Below are positions 8,614 to 17,823 of a stretch of 64,000 bases of DNA, piece by piece. A program made the translations under genes and the position numbers. Position 1 is the stretch's first letter; every line of letters begins with the position of its first letter. Source of the stretch: Photorhabdus asymbiotica (GTDB lineage Bacteria > Pseudomonadota > Gammaproteobacteria > Enterobacterales > Enterobacteriaceae); the NCBI RefSeq assembly GCF_003634575.1, contig NZ_RBLJ01000003.1, forward strand, positions 372,001-436,000, written 5' to 3'. Below the pieces are notes generated by a model that was not told where the DNA came from, ran no database searches, and saw nothing but the letters and a program-made list of their open reading frames with translations.

Positions 8614-9936
8614 ATGAAATCATTAAAGGTAACACCCAGCCGACTGACGGGGGGAAATATCAAAGTTAGTGGCTTTAAACATGCAGTAACTTTAGTTATG
8701 GCTGCTTCTGTTGCTCTAAATAACAAAGTTATTATCCGCAATGTTCCCCATGTTTTAGATACCATTATTATTAGCCAAATTATCAATGAGCTTGGTGGCA
8801 CTTGCATCCATAAAAATGATTACCTAGAAATCATATGTACTCAGTTAAACACACCAATAATTCCCCCTTTCATGGCAGATAAAATCCACGGTTCTATTTA
8901 TTTGATTCCGGTATTACTGGGAAAATTAGGTCAAGTTACTTATCAGTCTTTTGGTGGATGTACAATAGGTCAGGGAGGTTCCAGACCAATTAAACACATG
9001 TTAAGTGTGTTAACACGCTTTGGTGCCAGCTTCTCGACTGCTGGTGAAACGACGACTGGTTATACTAACGGATTTAGTGCTTGTTCAATAGATATCATGG
9101 ACTATTCGGATGTTGCCGATGAATTGACAGGCTCTTTGGTCTCCGGAGCGACTAAAACAGCAATTTTAGCAGCAATGTTTGTCACTAACGGTCAAACCGT
9201 GATTCAAAACCCCTATATGAAACCGGATGTTACCGAATTACTGGATTTCTTATCGACTGCGGGTTATCGGGTATCTGGAACCTCCAAAGAAATAATCATT
9301 GAACATGGTACTGTTGATTCTGCTGAGAATACTACGCGTATTATCGAAATGACGCTTGTATCCGATGTCTCAGAAATCATTACCTACCTTACTTTGTCTG
9401 TTTTGGCTAAAGTTTCCATTCAATTAGAATGCAAAAAAATTGAGAAAGTTCAATCAGGACTTTGTGCTGAAATAACACTGTTCAAGGAGATGGGTATTGA
9501 TGTAAATTTCAATAAAGATAAAGTCTTTATCCTAAAGGTCCAGCAATTATATAAAAGTAAAATTATCGTCAAAAGCCACGGCATTTATAGCGACCATCAA
9601 CCATTTTTTGCACTTTTAATGTGTTATGCTGATGGTCATTCATGCATAGAGGAAAGGGTCTGGGCAGAGCGTTTTGCCTATGTTCCTGAATTAAAAAAAT
9701 TAGGTGCTAATATAGCAAAATGCGCTAACCGCATATCGATATTTCCCAACGTGTTACACGATAATCAAACCGAAGTTTTCGCCACTGACTTAAGAGCCGC
9801 CGCGGTCCTGTTAATTGCTTCATTAATTAGAGGCGGTGAAACAACAATTAAAGGAGCACACCACTTAGAACGTGGTTATAGCAATATGCTAGCTAATTTA
9901 CGAATGCTAAATGCCAACGTGGAAACTATCGAATAA
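8614..9936 (+). CDS. MurA-like enolpyruvyl transferase (NikO/PolA-like candidate)
   Basis: A 440-residue EPT-fold protein aligned along its length with MurA (UDP-GlcNAc enolpyruvyl transferase). Key residues are kept: Lys22 (FKHA for MurA's KNA), catalytic Cys116 in GGCTIGQGGSRP, the Asp in GIYSDHQP, the Asp and Arg in DLRAAAVLL, and the RGY near the end. It is therefore probably active. A housekeeping murA would not normally sit in an accessory cluster, so a dedicated substrate is likely; NikO/PolA transfer enolpyruvate from PEP to UMP 3'-OH, and the radical SAM neighbour fits that pathway (inference). The ATG at 8614 lies just after a shortened ERIC element; in-frame codons upstream fall inside the repeat. 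Confidence 0.85.
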   Translation: MKSLKVTPSRLTGGNIKVSGFKHAVTLVMAASVALNNKVIIRNVPHVLDTIIISQIINELGGTCIHKNDYLEIICTQLNTPIIPPFMADKIHGSIYLIPVLLGKLGQVTYQSFGGCTIGQGGSRPIKHMLSVLTRFGASFSTAGETTTGYTNGFSACSIDIMDYSDVADELTGSLVSGATKTAILAAMFVTNGQTVIQNPYMKPDVTELLDFLSTAGYRVSGTSKEIIIEHGTVDSAENTTRIIEMTLVSDVSEIITYLTLSVLAKVSIQLECKKIEKVQSGLCAEITLFKEMGIDVNFNKDKVFILKVQQLYKSKIIVKSHGIYSDHQPFFALLMCYADGHSCIEERVWAERFAYVPELKKLGANIAKCANRISIFPNVLHDNQTEVFATDLRAAAVLLIASLIRGGETTIKGAHHLERGYSNMLANLRMLNANVETIE

Positions 9937-10009
9937 ATTCAAACCCCCATCAGTCTTCCCTAGATGCTAATTTATAATTAACTAATAACCACAAATTAAA
10001 TTGACTATC

Positions 10010-10648
10010 ATGATGAATTTTTCTAATTTTAAAACGGGTACTCCTTGGCCATGGAGTTTAAGTGATAACATACTAGCAACTCCTGTTATTAATAACCTTA
10101 TAGATAACTTTCCTGAAAAATATTTACAAATGTCAGAAAGAAAAAATGGCTCTGATAAGACTTATTTATGCAAGCAACTGAAAATTTACAGCGAGTTTGA
10201 AACTTCTCCGATATCCATTGAACTCAATAAATGTTGGTTAAACTTTATTGAATATATTAAATCGAATCAATACAGAAAGAATATAGAACGTATCACCAAC
10301 TGCAAACTTGCTAACGGGAAAATTGAGATCATTTTAAACCAATATATTGAGAACTGTTTTATGTCCCCACATACTGACCGGGAACCTAAGTTAGTCACCC
10401 ACCTGATTTATCTCAGTGGTAGTCTTGGTACCGATCTTGGCGGTGAATTTGTGGTCCACGATACTCATGGAAATGTTGTAAATATGATAGAACCCTACCC
10501 TGGAAGGTCTATTGTCTTCAAACGTTCAGACCACTCTCTACATTCCGTTAATGCCATGCGTAAAAATTATAAAAGAAACTCGATCCAAATAGTATTTTGG
10601 TCATCTCAACCTAAAAACTCACTTAAAGGAAGGATAATACATGCCTAA
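10010..10648 (+). CDS. 2-oxoglutarate/Fe(II)-dependent oxygenase (first of three)
   Basis: A 212-residue protein with the facial-triad pattern of the prolyl-4-hydroxylase-like 2OG oxygenases: H121-T-D123 in MSPHTDRE, distal H178 in SLHSV, and a 2OG-binding Arg near 189. The N-terminal PWPW and the VTHLIYLS stretch also occur in the minus-strand oxygenase at 26231-26833, so the two are paralogues. In nikkomycin-type pathways a 2OG dioxygenase carries out the oxidative C-C cleavage that shortens octosyl acid; any of the three here could do this. Start: ATG 10010 or 10013, after the TTG at 10001. Confidence 0.8.
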   Translation: MMNFSNFKTGTPWPWSLSDNILATPVINNLIDNFPEKYLQMSERKNGSDKTYLCKQLKIYSEFETSPISIELNKCWLNFIEYIKSNQYRKNIERITNCKLANGKIEIILNQYIENCFMSPHTDREPKLVTHLIYLSGSLGTDLGGEFVVHDTHGNVVNMIEPYPGRSIVFKRSDHSLHSVNAMRKNYKRNSIQIVFWSSQPKNSLKGRIIHA

Positions 10649-10706
10649 ACGTATTAACGTTAGGTATTATCTTGCCAGAAACAGTGGATAAGAAAAAACC
10701 GTAAGA

Positions 10707-12128
10707 TTGTTTGATGTTGGTAGAACCTCTCTGCGGCTCTGGGTTAAAAAAATCGGATATTTTATAATTACCATTATCCATTTTGAGAAAATATTACCGA
10801 AAATAATTGATGGTGAAATTTTGAGAATTATAACGAGTAAAGGCTTAGAGTTGGATTATTATGATGTAATAGAAAAAAGCAAAAATCTATCCTGCTCTAT
10901 TTATAACATTCCTAAAATTTATGCACTCTGTTGCTGGTCAAAAGAAAAAATAGATTATATTTTTTGCTATGAAGCCGCACAGATTTTAGATATTCCTTTT
11001 ATTCCTTTACCTTCATCAATTGAATTCAGTTATGTAAAATCACTAATCCAATCTCTCCCTTTTGCTGTTGCAGTTTATAAAGATAATAACATTATACCAT
11101 TCAATAATACTCACACTCATCTTGTTTCCGATTGGTTACAGCTGGCAAGACTCTGTTTTTTTACTTCAGGTTCTACCGGAGATAAAAAATTGGTATTTCT
11201 GTCTGATAACAACATCAGCACAGCAGTTTCATCTATCCAAGAAAAATTAAAATATTCTCACACGGATCGAGTGATAAATTTCCTGCCGATGGCTTTTGAT
11301 TATGGCTTTTATCAATATCTTCTAGTCAAAAATATTGATGCAACTATTTGTCTTATTGATGAAGGTATGTCAATCTCATCCGTAAGTTTTATCGACAAAT
11401 TTGATGCATCTATTTTACCTATTGTCCCCTCTATGGTTACAGCACTTATTCCGCTTTTTAGAACACGATTTAATGGTGATTCAATCAAGAAAATAACTTC
11501 TACCGGTGAAGCCATTTCAACTGGTCTGATTAATCAGATAATCGATTTATTTCATAAAACCGAATTTTACACAATGTACGGACTAACTGAATGTAAAAGA
11601 GTCAGCATTTTACTGCCCGATGATAAACCTGATTTTCCAGGGTCAGTTGGACAGGCAATTTCCTGCGCAAGAATAGCTATTGATAATCCTGATTCTCAAG
11701 GCAGAGGAGAAATTATTGTTTCAGGATCAAACGTTGCACTAGGAACACTTTCTTTTATGCCTTCTGGCGAAATTATTCGTAAAAACTTCCATGGAACATT
11801 AAATACCGGAGATTTAGGCTTCACTGACAGTAAGGGATTCTTATATGTTGAAGGAAGAAAAGATTCACAAATTAAAATCTTGGGTCAAAGAACCAGTGCC
11901 GTAGAAATAGAAAATGCGGCATTGTCCATCCCTGGTATAATAACCTGTAAAGCCTCCGCCGACGCTTCTGGATGTTATTTGCAATGCATCTCTGATAACA
12001 CGATTACAATACAATATATTCGTCAATCTCTGATTAAACAGCTAGGTACAATTGCAACTAAAATAGCTATAACTATCTCAACCCACTTAGATATGACTGC
12101 TAATTATAAATCCAAGAGGCCGGAATAA
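10707..12128 (+). CDS. AMP-forming acyl/aminoacyl ligase (adenylation enzyme)
   Basis: A 473-residue member of the ANL superfamily. Core motifs: TSGSTG (153-158), YGLTE (291-295), TGDL (367-370), GRKD (383-386), and a C-terminal Lys in YKSKRPE expected to be the catalytic lysine. It probably activates a carboxylic or amino acid as the adenylate and loads it on the carrier protein encoded at 17.6 kb. The start is uncertain: the open frame begins with TTG at 10707 and the first ~35 residues are hydrophobic and unlike the family. It is followed two bases later by the decarboxylase, indicating one operon. Confidence 0.78.
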   Translation: MFDVGRTSLRLWVKKIGYFIITIIHFEKILPKIIDGEILRIITSKGLELDYYDVIEKSKNLSCSIYNIPKIYALCCWSKEKIDYIFCYEAAQILDIPFIPLPSSIEFSYVKSLIQSLPFAVAVYKDNNIIPFNNTHTHLVSDWLQLARLCFFTSGSTGDKKLVFLSDNNISTAVSSIQEKLKYSHTDRVINFLPMAFDYGFYQYLLVKNIDATICLIDEGMSISSVSFIDKFDASILPIVPSMVTALIPLFRTRFNGDSIKKITSTGEAISTGLINQIIDLFHKTEFYTMYGLTECKRVSILLPDDKPDFPGSVGQAISCARIAIDNPDSQGRGEIIVSGSNVALGTLSFMPSGEIIRKNFHGTLNTGDLGFTDSKGFLYVEGRKDSQIKILGQRTSAVEIENAALSIPGIITCKASADASGCYLQCISDNTITIQYIRQSLIKQLGTIATKIAITISTHLDMTANYKSKRPE

Positions 12129-12130
12129 AG

Positions 12131-13219
12131 ATGAAACATTCTACTACCCGATTTATTTATCGTCTTAGCGAAATTAAAGAACGATACAACGAACTAAAAT
12201 CATCAATTCCTGCCCACAGAATTTACTACTCTATTAAAGCCAATCCTAATATTGAAATTTTAACGTTTATATCACAGCTGGGCTTAAAGGCTGAAGTGTC
12301 ATCACCAGGAGAGCTAATTATTGCAATAAACGCAGGTTTTAACCCCGCTTACATTGTTTATGGCGGGCCAGGAAAAACCATTAAAGATATCGACTTTGCA
12401 GCAGAAAAAGGCGTGAATTATTTCAGTTTGGAGTCACTCTCTGAGCTTGATAAACTTGATATCGTTGAAAAACAAATCGGAAAAAATTTTAAACGGATTC
12501 TACGCTTATTCATTCCTAACAATAATGGCCGCTTAAATATGATGATGCCAAATTCTAAATTTGGTATCACTCTTGAAGAAGTGAAAAATTACGTCGCAAA
12601 TGGTGATAACGATGTGTATGGCATTCATCTTTATAGTGGCACACAAATAAACGAAACTGGATTCAGAGCTTCTGTTATTCAAACCAATCAAATTGTATCT
12701 GAAATCGAATCCATAATTGGATATAAATTAAAGTATGTTAACTATGGCGGTGGCCTAGAATGGCCATTTATGCGCTCTGGAAAACCCATTATTTCCCCTA
12801 CTAAAGTAGAAGGTATTTTGCCTGATATCGAATCATGCTTTGAGTTCGGAAGATATCTTGTTGCATCATGTGGTATTTTAGAAACAGAAATTTTAGATGT
12901 TAAAGAAAGAAATGGTTATCAAATATTGATCATAAGTGCCGGTATAAATATTTTAAATGGGATTTCAGCTAGTGGCCGATTAATCCATCAACAGCCGGAT
13001 TTTCATGTTTCCAATAATAAAAATAACAATATCATGCTACCTACAGCTATATATGGTCCTCTATGTACACCAGTCGATTATTTAACCCTAAATACGTTAT
13101 TACCGCAATTATTCCAAGGAGATATACTAACGATTCCTAATTGTGGCGCTTATGCTGCTAATACAGGGATTTCAAATTTCCTCATGCGAGAACCAGCCCA
13201 GGAGATTACTGTTGAATAA
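12131..13219 (+). CDS. Fold-III PLP-dependent decarboxylase (DapDC/ODC type)
   Basis: A 362-residue alanine-racemase-fold decarboxylase. The PLP lysine is in YSIKANPN (Lys36), the glycine-rich phosphate loop is NYGGGLEWPF, and YGPLCTPVDYL is the cysteine-containing active-site segment typical of diaminopimelate and ornithine/arginine decarboxylases. The substrate is not evident. It lies between a ligase and an acyl-CoA-dehydrogenase-like gene with a carrier protein nearby, so it may act on a carrier-bound amino acid, as BtrK does on glutamyl-BtrI in butirosin biosynthesis (inference). Start ATG 12131. Confidence 0.8.
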   Translation: MKHSTTRFIYRLSEIKERYNELKSSIPAHRIYYSIKANPNIEILTFISQLGLKAEVSSPGELIIAINAGFNPAYIVYGGPGKTIKDIDFAAEKGVNYFSLESLSELDKLDIVEKQIGKNFKRILRLFIPNNNGRLNMMMPNSKFGITLEEVKNYVANGDNDVYGIHLYSGTQINETGFRASVIQTNQIVSEIESIIGYKLKYVNYGGGLEWPFMRSGKPIISPTKVEGILPDIESCFEFGRYLVASCGILETEILDVKERNGYQILIISAGINILNGISASGRLIHQQPDFHVSNNKNNNIMLPTAIYGPLCTPVDYLTLNTLLPQLFQGDILTIPNCGAYAANTGISNFLMREPAQEITVE

Positions 13220-14285
13220 TAATATTAAAAACTCCCATGAGTCTATTCTTAGGACTTTTGGACTAAAATATTTTCAGACCTGTGATTACAATAATGAGTT
13301 TCCTCGTGAGTATTTTAATTCATTAAAAGCCAATAACCTACTTTATCACCTTATTACTGATTATGAATCTGCTAATCTCTTCAGTTATATAGCGCATCTT
13401 ATTGGTCAATACTCTATTTCTGCATCCATTTGCTGGGTTATGCATAACCAACAGATAAATACAATCCGTCAATTATCTCCGAAAATATATGAACAGCTTG
13501 TGCGTGATCAATCATTAATTGCTTCTGTAACTTCTGAATATAATGAAATAGCGAGTAATGTTCTGTCTGAAGAAAGGGATAAACTGAGGGTGATACGCAG
13601 CGCTCCGGTCTGTAGCTATAGATATGATGCTGATTTTTTTGTTATTTCCATGCAACATAAAGACATAACGCCTTCTGACAGATATTTAGTTTTACTGCCA
13701 AAGGAATACGTAAAATCTACTAGCGGCTACCCTCTGAGCAGCAATAGATCAACCTCTAGCGGTCCAATTGAGATTGATACTTATATCAATACTGAGCAGA
13801 TAATAGGCAACCTTTCAACAATCTTTGCATCAACTTTTGTTCCAATTGCGCACATTGGCTGGATGTCTTCTTATAATGGTGGACTAGAAGGTGTCCTTAG
13901 TCGAATAAGATCCTCTTTCCGGAAAAAAAAGAGTCTGTTGAGCAAAAAGTTATCTGATGCCTTATTTCGAAATCGTATATCCCAGGTCATCGCTTTAGAA
14001 TATACCAACAGATGTCTTATTCAGGACTGCTTATACAAAAATTACAGTATCTCTGATACTTCTCGCAAACTTTCTTTAAATGTTATCAAAACAGAAACTG
14101 CAAGAAATATCCGTAATGCATCATATCTTCTTGAAGAAGCACTAGGTTTAAAATATACCATGACACCTTTTGATGAGTTTGGCGCTGAAATATTCTGTCG
14201 CGATGCTAAGTCTGCCAGTCTAATGGTTCATAATGATAGGTTTTATCAAGATATTTTCGATTTATGGATTTTAAAAATGACCTAG
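13212..14285 (+). CDS. Acyl-CoA-dehydrogenase-like flavoprotein, divergent
   Basis: About 357 residues with the layout of an acyl-CoA dehydrogenase: a helical N-terminal part with SISASICWVMHNQQ, a beta middle domain (about residues 105-180), and a helical C-terminal half with FVPIAHIGWMSSYNGGLEGVLSRIR. Such enzymes desaturate acyl or aminoacyl thioesters, including carrier-bound prolyl groups. Start TTG at 13212 is chosen because AGGAG sits about eight bases before it and because it overlaps the decarboxylase stop by eight bases, implying coupling. The family match is from overall pattern and is weaker than for its neighbours. Confidence 0.62.
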   Translation: MNNNIKNSHESILRTFGLKYFQTCDYNNEFPREYFNSLKANNLLYHLITDYESANLFSYIAHLIGQYSISASICWVMHNQQINTIRQLSPKIYEQLVRDQSLIASVTSEYNEIASNVLSEERDKLRVIRSAPVCSYRYDADFFVISMQHKDITPSDRYLVLLPKEYVKSTSGYPLSSNRSTSSGPIEIDTYINTEQIIGNLSTIFASTFVPIAHIGWMSSYNGGLEGVLSRIRSSFRKKKSLLSKKLSDALFRNRISQVIALEYTNRCLIQDCLYKNYSISDTSRKLSLNVIKTETARNIRNASYLLEEALGLKYTMTPFDEFGAEIFCRDAKSASLMVHNDRFYQDIFDLWILKMT

Positions 14286-14354
14286 TAAAATATAACAAAC
14301 AATTTATTCATACCAGTATCTTTCTCATAATCCAAATTATAGATAACGCTTGCT

Positions 14355-16196
14355 ATGTTTAAAAAACTTAACATTAATAATTGGTTTGCTAACTGGATTA
14401 AGCCTTTTAATTCTATTGGAAGTATGCCACCAGATTCATCCATTAAATTCATTACTCATTATTTAAAACAGGCAAAGTTGCCTATTTTTTTCATGTTACT
14501 GTTGAGCGGTTTTGTTGCCGGAATAGAAGCGGGTATGTTTTATTTTATTGGCCATATTGTTGATATGCTCAATACTTCTCCCAAAGATTTATCTGCACTA
14601 ATCGCATTATACGGCACTGAGCTTTTTATCATGGCTGTCATCATAATCTTTATAAGAACGTTATTCACTTGGTTATTATCGCTAATTCAGAATTTAACCA
14701 TCACACTGGGTTTCAGTATGATGGTACGCTGGCAAACATATACCTACATAATTCAACAAAGTTTGAATTTCTTTAACAGTAACTTAGCCGGTTCCATAGA
14801 ACGTAGAGTCTGGGATGCGGGTGGTTCTATCGTGAATTTAATCAACACGCTGATCCAAACGCTATGGTTTATTATTATATATACATTGACTACCATATTC
14901 CTCATTGGCAAAACTGAACCCATGATAGCGGTTACGTTACTCATCTGGGTTGCTATTTATTTTGCGATTGCATTCTTTTATGTTCCCAGAATCCGTAAGT
15001 ACGCAGTGCAACATTCTGACAGTGGTTCAAAAGTAAAAGGTGCAATTATAGACAATTTTGCTAATGTCGTTACTCTGAAACTTTTTGGTGCTAATAGTCA
15101 AGGTTCAACTTTTGTCAGAAATAACTTCGACGAATACTATTCAGATACAAAACTACTTACCGGTAATATCTCAAATGCCACCAATTTAGTTACATTATTA
15201 TCAGGTTTAATGATCGCCATGACGACGTGGATTTCATTTATCAGTTGGTCAGATAACGTATTAACAACCGGCGCAATCGCTTTTACACTGGGCTTAGTGT
15301 TACGGTTAAATACCATGCTTTCTGGCCTATTGTCGCAACTAAATCTTCTCATGCGTCATATTGGCGCTCTGCAAAGCGCCGCCAAGCTAATATCAAAACC
15401 GCTTGAAATAACTGATGCTCATGACGCAACAGAATTAAAAATATCCACAGGGGAAATCGTTTTTGAAAATATCTGCTTTGGCTATCGTTCAAATAAGACC
15501 GTAATAAATGATTTAAATCTTAAGATTAGACCCGGTGAGAAAGTCGGTATTGTTGGTCCATCCGGCTCCGGTAAGACAACAATTCTCAACCTACTTTTAC
15601 GTCTTTACAACCCCAACTCTGGCAGGATTCTGATTGATGGACAGGATATTGCTAAAGTCACACAAGTCTCTCTGCGTAATGAAGTTGTCGCTGTTACCCA
15701 AGAAGGCGGGTTGATTCACCGTTCTGTCCGAGACAACCTTATTCTGGGTAGAGATGATATTAGTCAGAATGATATAGAAATCGCGGTAAAACTTGCCAGA
15801 GCTGACGAATTCATTCAAGACCTTGAAGACAAAAATAAACGCAAAGGCCTTGATGCTTTTGTTGGAGAAAGAGGAATAAAACTTTCCGGAGGCCAACGAC
15901 AGAGGATAGCCATAGCCCGAGTTATGTTAAAAGACGCTTCAATTTTCTTATTTGATGAAGCCTCCTCGGCTTTAGACAGTGAGATCGAAGCAGCTATTCA
16001 GCAAGAGATATTGTCTAAAATGGAGGGTAAAACGGTTATTATGATTGCTCATCGTCTTTCCACCATTACTTCAATGGATCGATTAATCGTCTTACGAAAA
16101 GGTGAAATCGTAGAACAAGGAACTCATGACCAGTTGCTTAATGCAAACGGCATATATAGCAGATTATGGAAACTCCAGTCCGGCGGATATCATTGA
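14355..16196 (+). CDS. ABC exporter, fused permease and ATPase
   Basis: A 613-residue half-transporter. Residues ~40-335 hold the six-helix permease domain. The ATPase follows with Walker A GPSGSGKT (401-408), signature LSGGQ (510-514), Walker B FLFDEAS (531-537) and the H-loop in MIAHRLST. It probably works as a homodimer in the inner membrane. Its place inside the biosynthetic block suggests export of the product or of an intermediate, and possibly self-protection. A 69-base gap separates it from the preceding gene. Confidence 0.9.
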   Translation: MFKKLNINNWFANWIKPFNSIGSMPPDSSIKFITHYLKQAKLPIFFMLLLSGFVAGIEAGMFYFIGHIVDMLNTSPKDLSALIALYGTELFIMAVIIIFIRTLFTWLLSLIQNLTITLGFSMMVRWQTYTYIIQQSLNFFNSNLAGSIERRVWDAGGSIVNLINTLIQTLWFIIIYTLTTIFLIGKTEPMIAVTLLIWVAIYFAIAFFYVPRIRKYAVQHSDSGSKVKGAIIDNFANVVTLKLFGANSQGSTFVRNNFDEYYSDTKLLTGNISNATNLVTLLSGLMIAMTTWISFISWSDNVLTTGAIAFTLGLVLRLNTMLSGLLSQLNLLMRHIGALQSAAKLISKPLEITDAHDATELKISTGEIVFENICFGYRSNKTVINDLNLKIRPGEKVGIVGPSGSGKTTILNLLLRLYNPNSGRILIDGQDIAKVTQVSLRNEVVAVTQEGGLIHRSVRDNLILGRDDISQNDIEIAVKLARADEFIQDLEDKNKRKGLDAFVGERGIKLSGGQRQRIAIARVMLKDASIFLFDEASSALDSEIEAAIQQEILSKMEGKTVIMIAHRLSTITSMDRLIVLRKGEIVEQGTHDQLLNANGIYSRLWKLQSGGYH

Positions 16197-16232
16197 TCCC
16201 GTGTTTAACTTCATTAATACAGGTAAATCACA

Positions 16233-17471
16233 ATGACAATAAATATTGCTCCCTTTCAGTATTATATGCTCGAATATGAAAAAATTTTCCTTGCCCGACA
16301 AAATAATGCCGCAATTCTTTATGAATTGCCCAGTGATGTATCAGATTTACAAGTTAAAATAGCCGCTTTAGGTATTTTTGAGTTATTTCCAGCATTAAAG
16401 TCAGTCTTTAAGAAAACTTCCGGCGAATGGCACGCCTCTCTGAATACAAAAGATGTCTCTCTATATTATTCAGAAATAGAATGCCATGAGGATGAGCAAA
16501 TTACGGAAGCAGCCAACAGGATTTTCCATGACTACAATTATCACCTTAATATTTCGGAAGGCCCATTAACGCATTTTATTCTAATTAGAAAAGATACGGA
16601 ACGTAATCTCCTTTTTATTGGAAATCATCTTGTCTATGACAAGCTGTCTTTAAGGAACATAGAATCCAGTATGTGGAAATTACTTCATAATAAAACCGCC
16701 ATCTTACCCCATTGCCGTTTTCTAGATTGGACGTCTGAAGTTACACACTATCTCCATAATGACTTCCATAAAGATATTTCTTACTGGCTAAACACTGATT
16801 GGAACAAATCAGCTCAACTTCCTGTATTTCAACATATTGAAACTAAACCTGCGACCAGAAAAAGCTGGACAGTCCAGTTTTCACCTTCAGCCAGTCAATA
16901 TCTTCTTTCTTCAATGGGTACTTCTATCACATTAATTGATATCCTGCTGGCTAAACTTAATTTAGCTGTCTCTGAATTTATGTCCTCTTCTTCTCTGTCT
17001 GTCGAGCTATGGGATAATGGACGAGACTCTCTCAAGGATAGATCTTCCGTTGGGCCTTATACTTCTTTTTGGCCTATTCTCATTAATAAGTCTTCAGGTT
17101 CTTTACTGGACGAAGCAAAAAAGATTGGGTACACAAGAGCAACAGTACCACCTAAATATGGCTATCTATTAGGGCGTTTTAAAGGAAGAAGCGAATATGA
17201 ACGACGCCTTTTTGAAAGTATCCCCACTCCTCAGTTTAAAGTAAATTTCCTTGGACACATATCGGGAACGCGCAGAAATACAAAGAAATTATTAAGAATA
17301 ACTAAACTACCTTCATGTATTCCTATTGATCATTTAGCGTATTCCCATATATCTATTATCTTTTCTGTTGAAAATGGTATTGTCACCATGAACTGGTCAC
17401 ATTCTTCCGCAGCACACAAAGAAGAAGATTTAAAACAGATAGCCAAAATAATGATTGATATGTCTCTTTAG
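16233..17471 (+). CDS. Free-standing NRPS condensation-domain protein
   Basis: A 412-residue single-domain protein resembling an NRPS condensation domain. The HHxxxDG active-site motif appears as N131-H-L-V-Y-D-K137: the second His and the Asp are kept, the first His is Asn and the Gly is Lys. FKVNFLGHISG near residue 335 matches the C-terminal half of the fold. It could join the carrier-bound acyl or aminoacyl group to an amine or hydroxyl of the nucleoside part (inference). The motif changes may alter activity but the catalytic His is present. Confidence 0.7.
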   Translation: MTINIAPFQYYMLEYEKIFLARQNNAAILYELPSDVSDLQVKIAALGIFELFPALKSVFKKTSGEWHASLNTKDVSLYYSEIECHEDEQITEAANRIFHDYNYHLNISEGPLTHFILIRKDTERNLLFIGNHLVYDKLSLRNIESSMWKLLHNKTAILPHCRFLDWTSEVTHYLHNDFHKDISYWLNTDWNKSAQLPVFQHIETKPATRKSWTVQFSPSASQYLLSSMGTSITLIDILLAKLNLAVSEFMSSSSLSVELWDNGRDSLKDRSSVGPYTSFWPILINKSSGSLLDEAKKIGYTRATVPPKYGYLLGRFKGRSEYERRLFESIPTPQFKVNFLGHISGTRRNTKKLLRITKLPSCIPIDHLAYSHISIIFSVENGIVTMNWSHSSAAHKEEDLKQIAKIMIDMSL

Positions 17472-17628
17472 ACCAAAAATAGAAGTGTATCGGATCATTA
17501 TTGGTCAATATAAAGGAATAAAAGCCGGGCGGTAACAAGTTCATAAAATAGATCGATTCATATATTTCCAAAGTTACCAGCACTCATTTGAAATATAAAA
17601 ATCACCTTTTCATATAAGAGCTTATATA

Positions 17629-17823
17629 ATGATAACTGTAGAAGAAGTCTGCGCGCAAATCTCAATGATTGTTCCTGATGTTACTGTTAATCCAGATGAT
17701 AAACTGGATGAAAGTGGAATTGATAGTATGACGTTGGTACGATTAGTTTTGCAACTTGAAAATGAGTTTGACATTATGATTCCTGATGCATTATTAGGCC
17801 CGGAAACATTTATACCCGCTTAA
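17629..17823 (+). pseudogene. Acyl/peptidyl carrier protein, 5' part, truncated by an IS630-type insertion
   Basis: Sixty-four codons are left. The 4'-phosphopantetheine site is Ser33 in ESGIDSMTLVRL, typical of carrier proteins. The frame runs into the IS at 17813 and stops after IPA. Deleting 17813-18911 (the IS plus one copy of the TA duplication) restores ETF-KTPRSITNALNMSKE-stop, a normal carrier C-terminus, for a 76-residue protein. The break therefore removes the end of the fold, most of helix 4. The shortened protein might retain some activity, but loss of function is more likely. It is the expected partner of the upstream ligase and condensation protein. Confidence 0.85.

Noticed and set aside
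8614-9936. Housekeeping MurA
   Set aside because: A cell wall murA is expected elsewhere in the genome next to ibaG/mla genes, and the context here is biosynthetic. A paralogue is more likely, though activity on UDP-GlcNAc is not excluded.
7102-9936. Phosphonate or fosfomycin-type pathway
   Set aside because: No PEP mutase or phosphonopyruvate decarboxylase-like gene is present, so the PEP-using enzyme is better explained as an enolpyruvyl transferase for a nucleoside.
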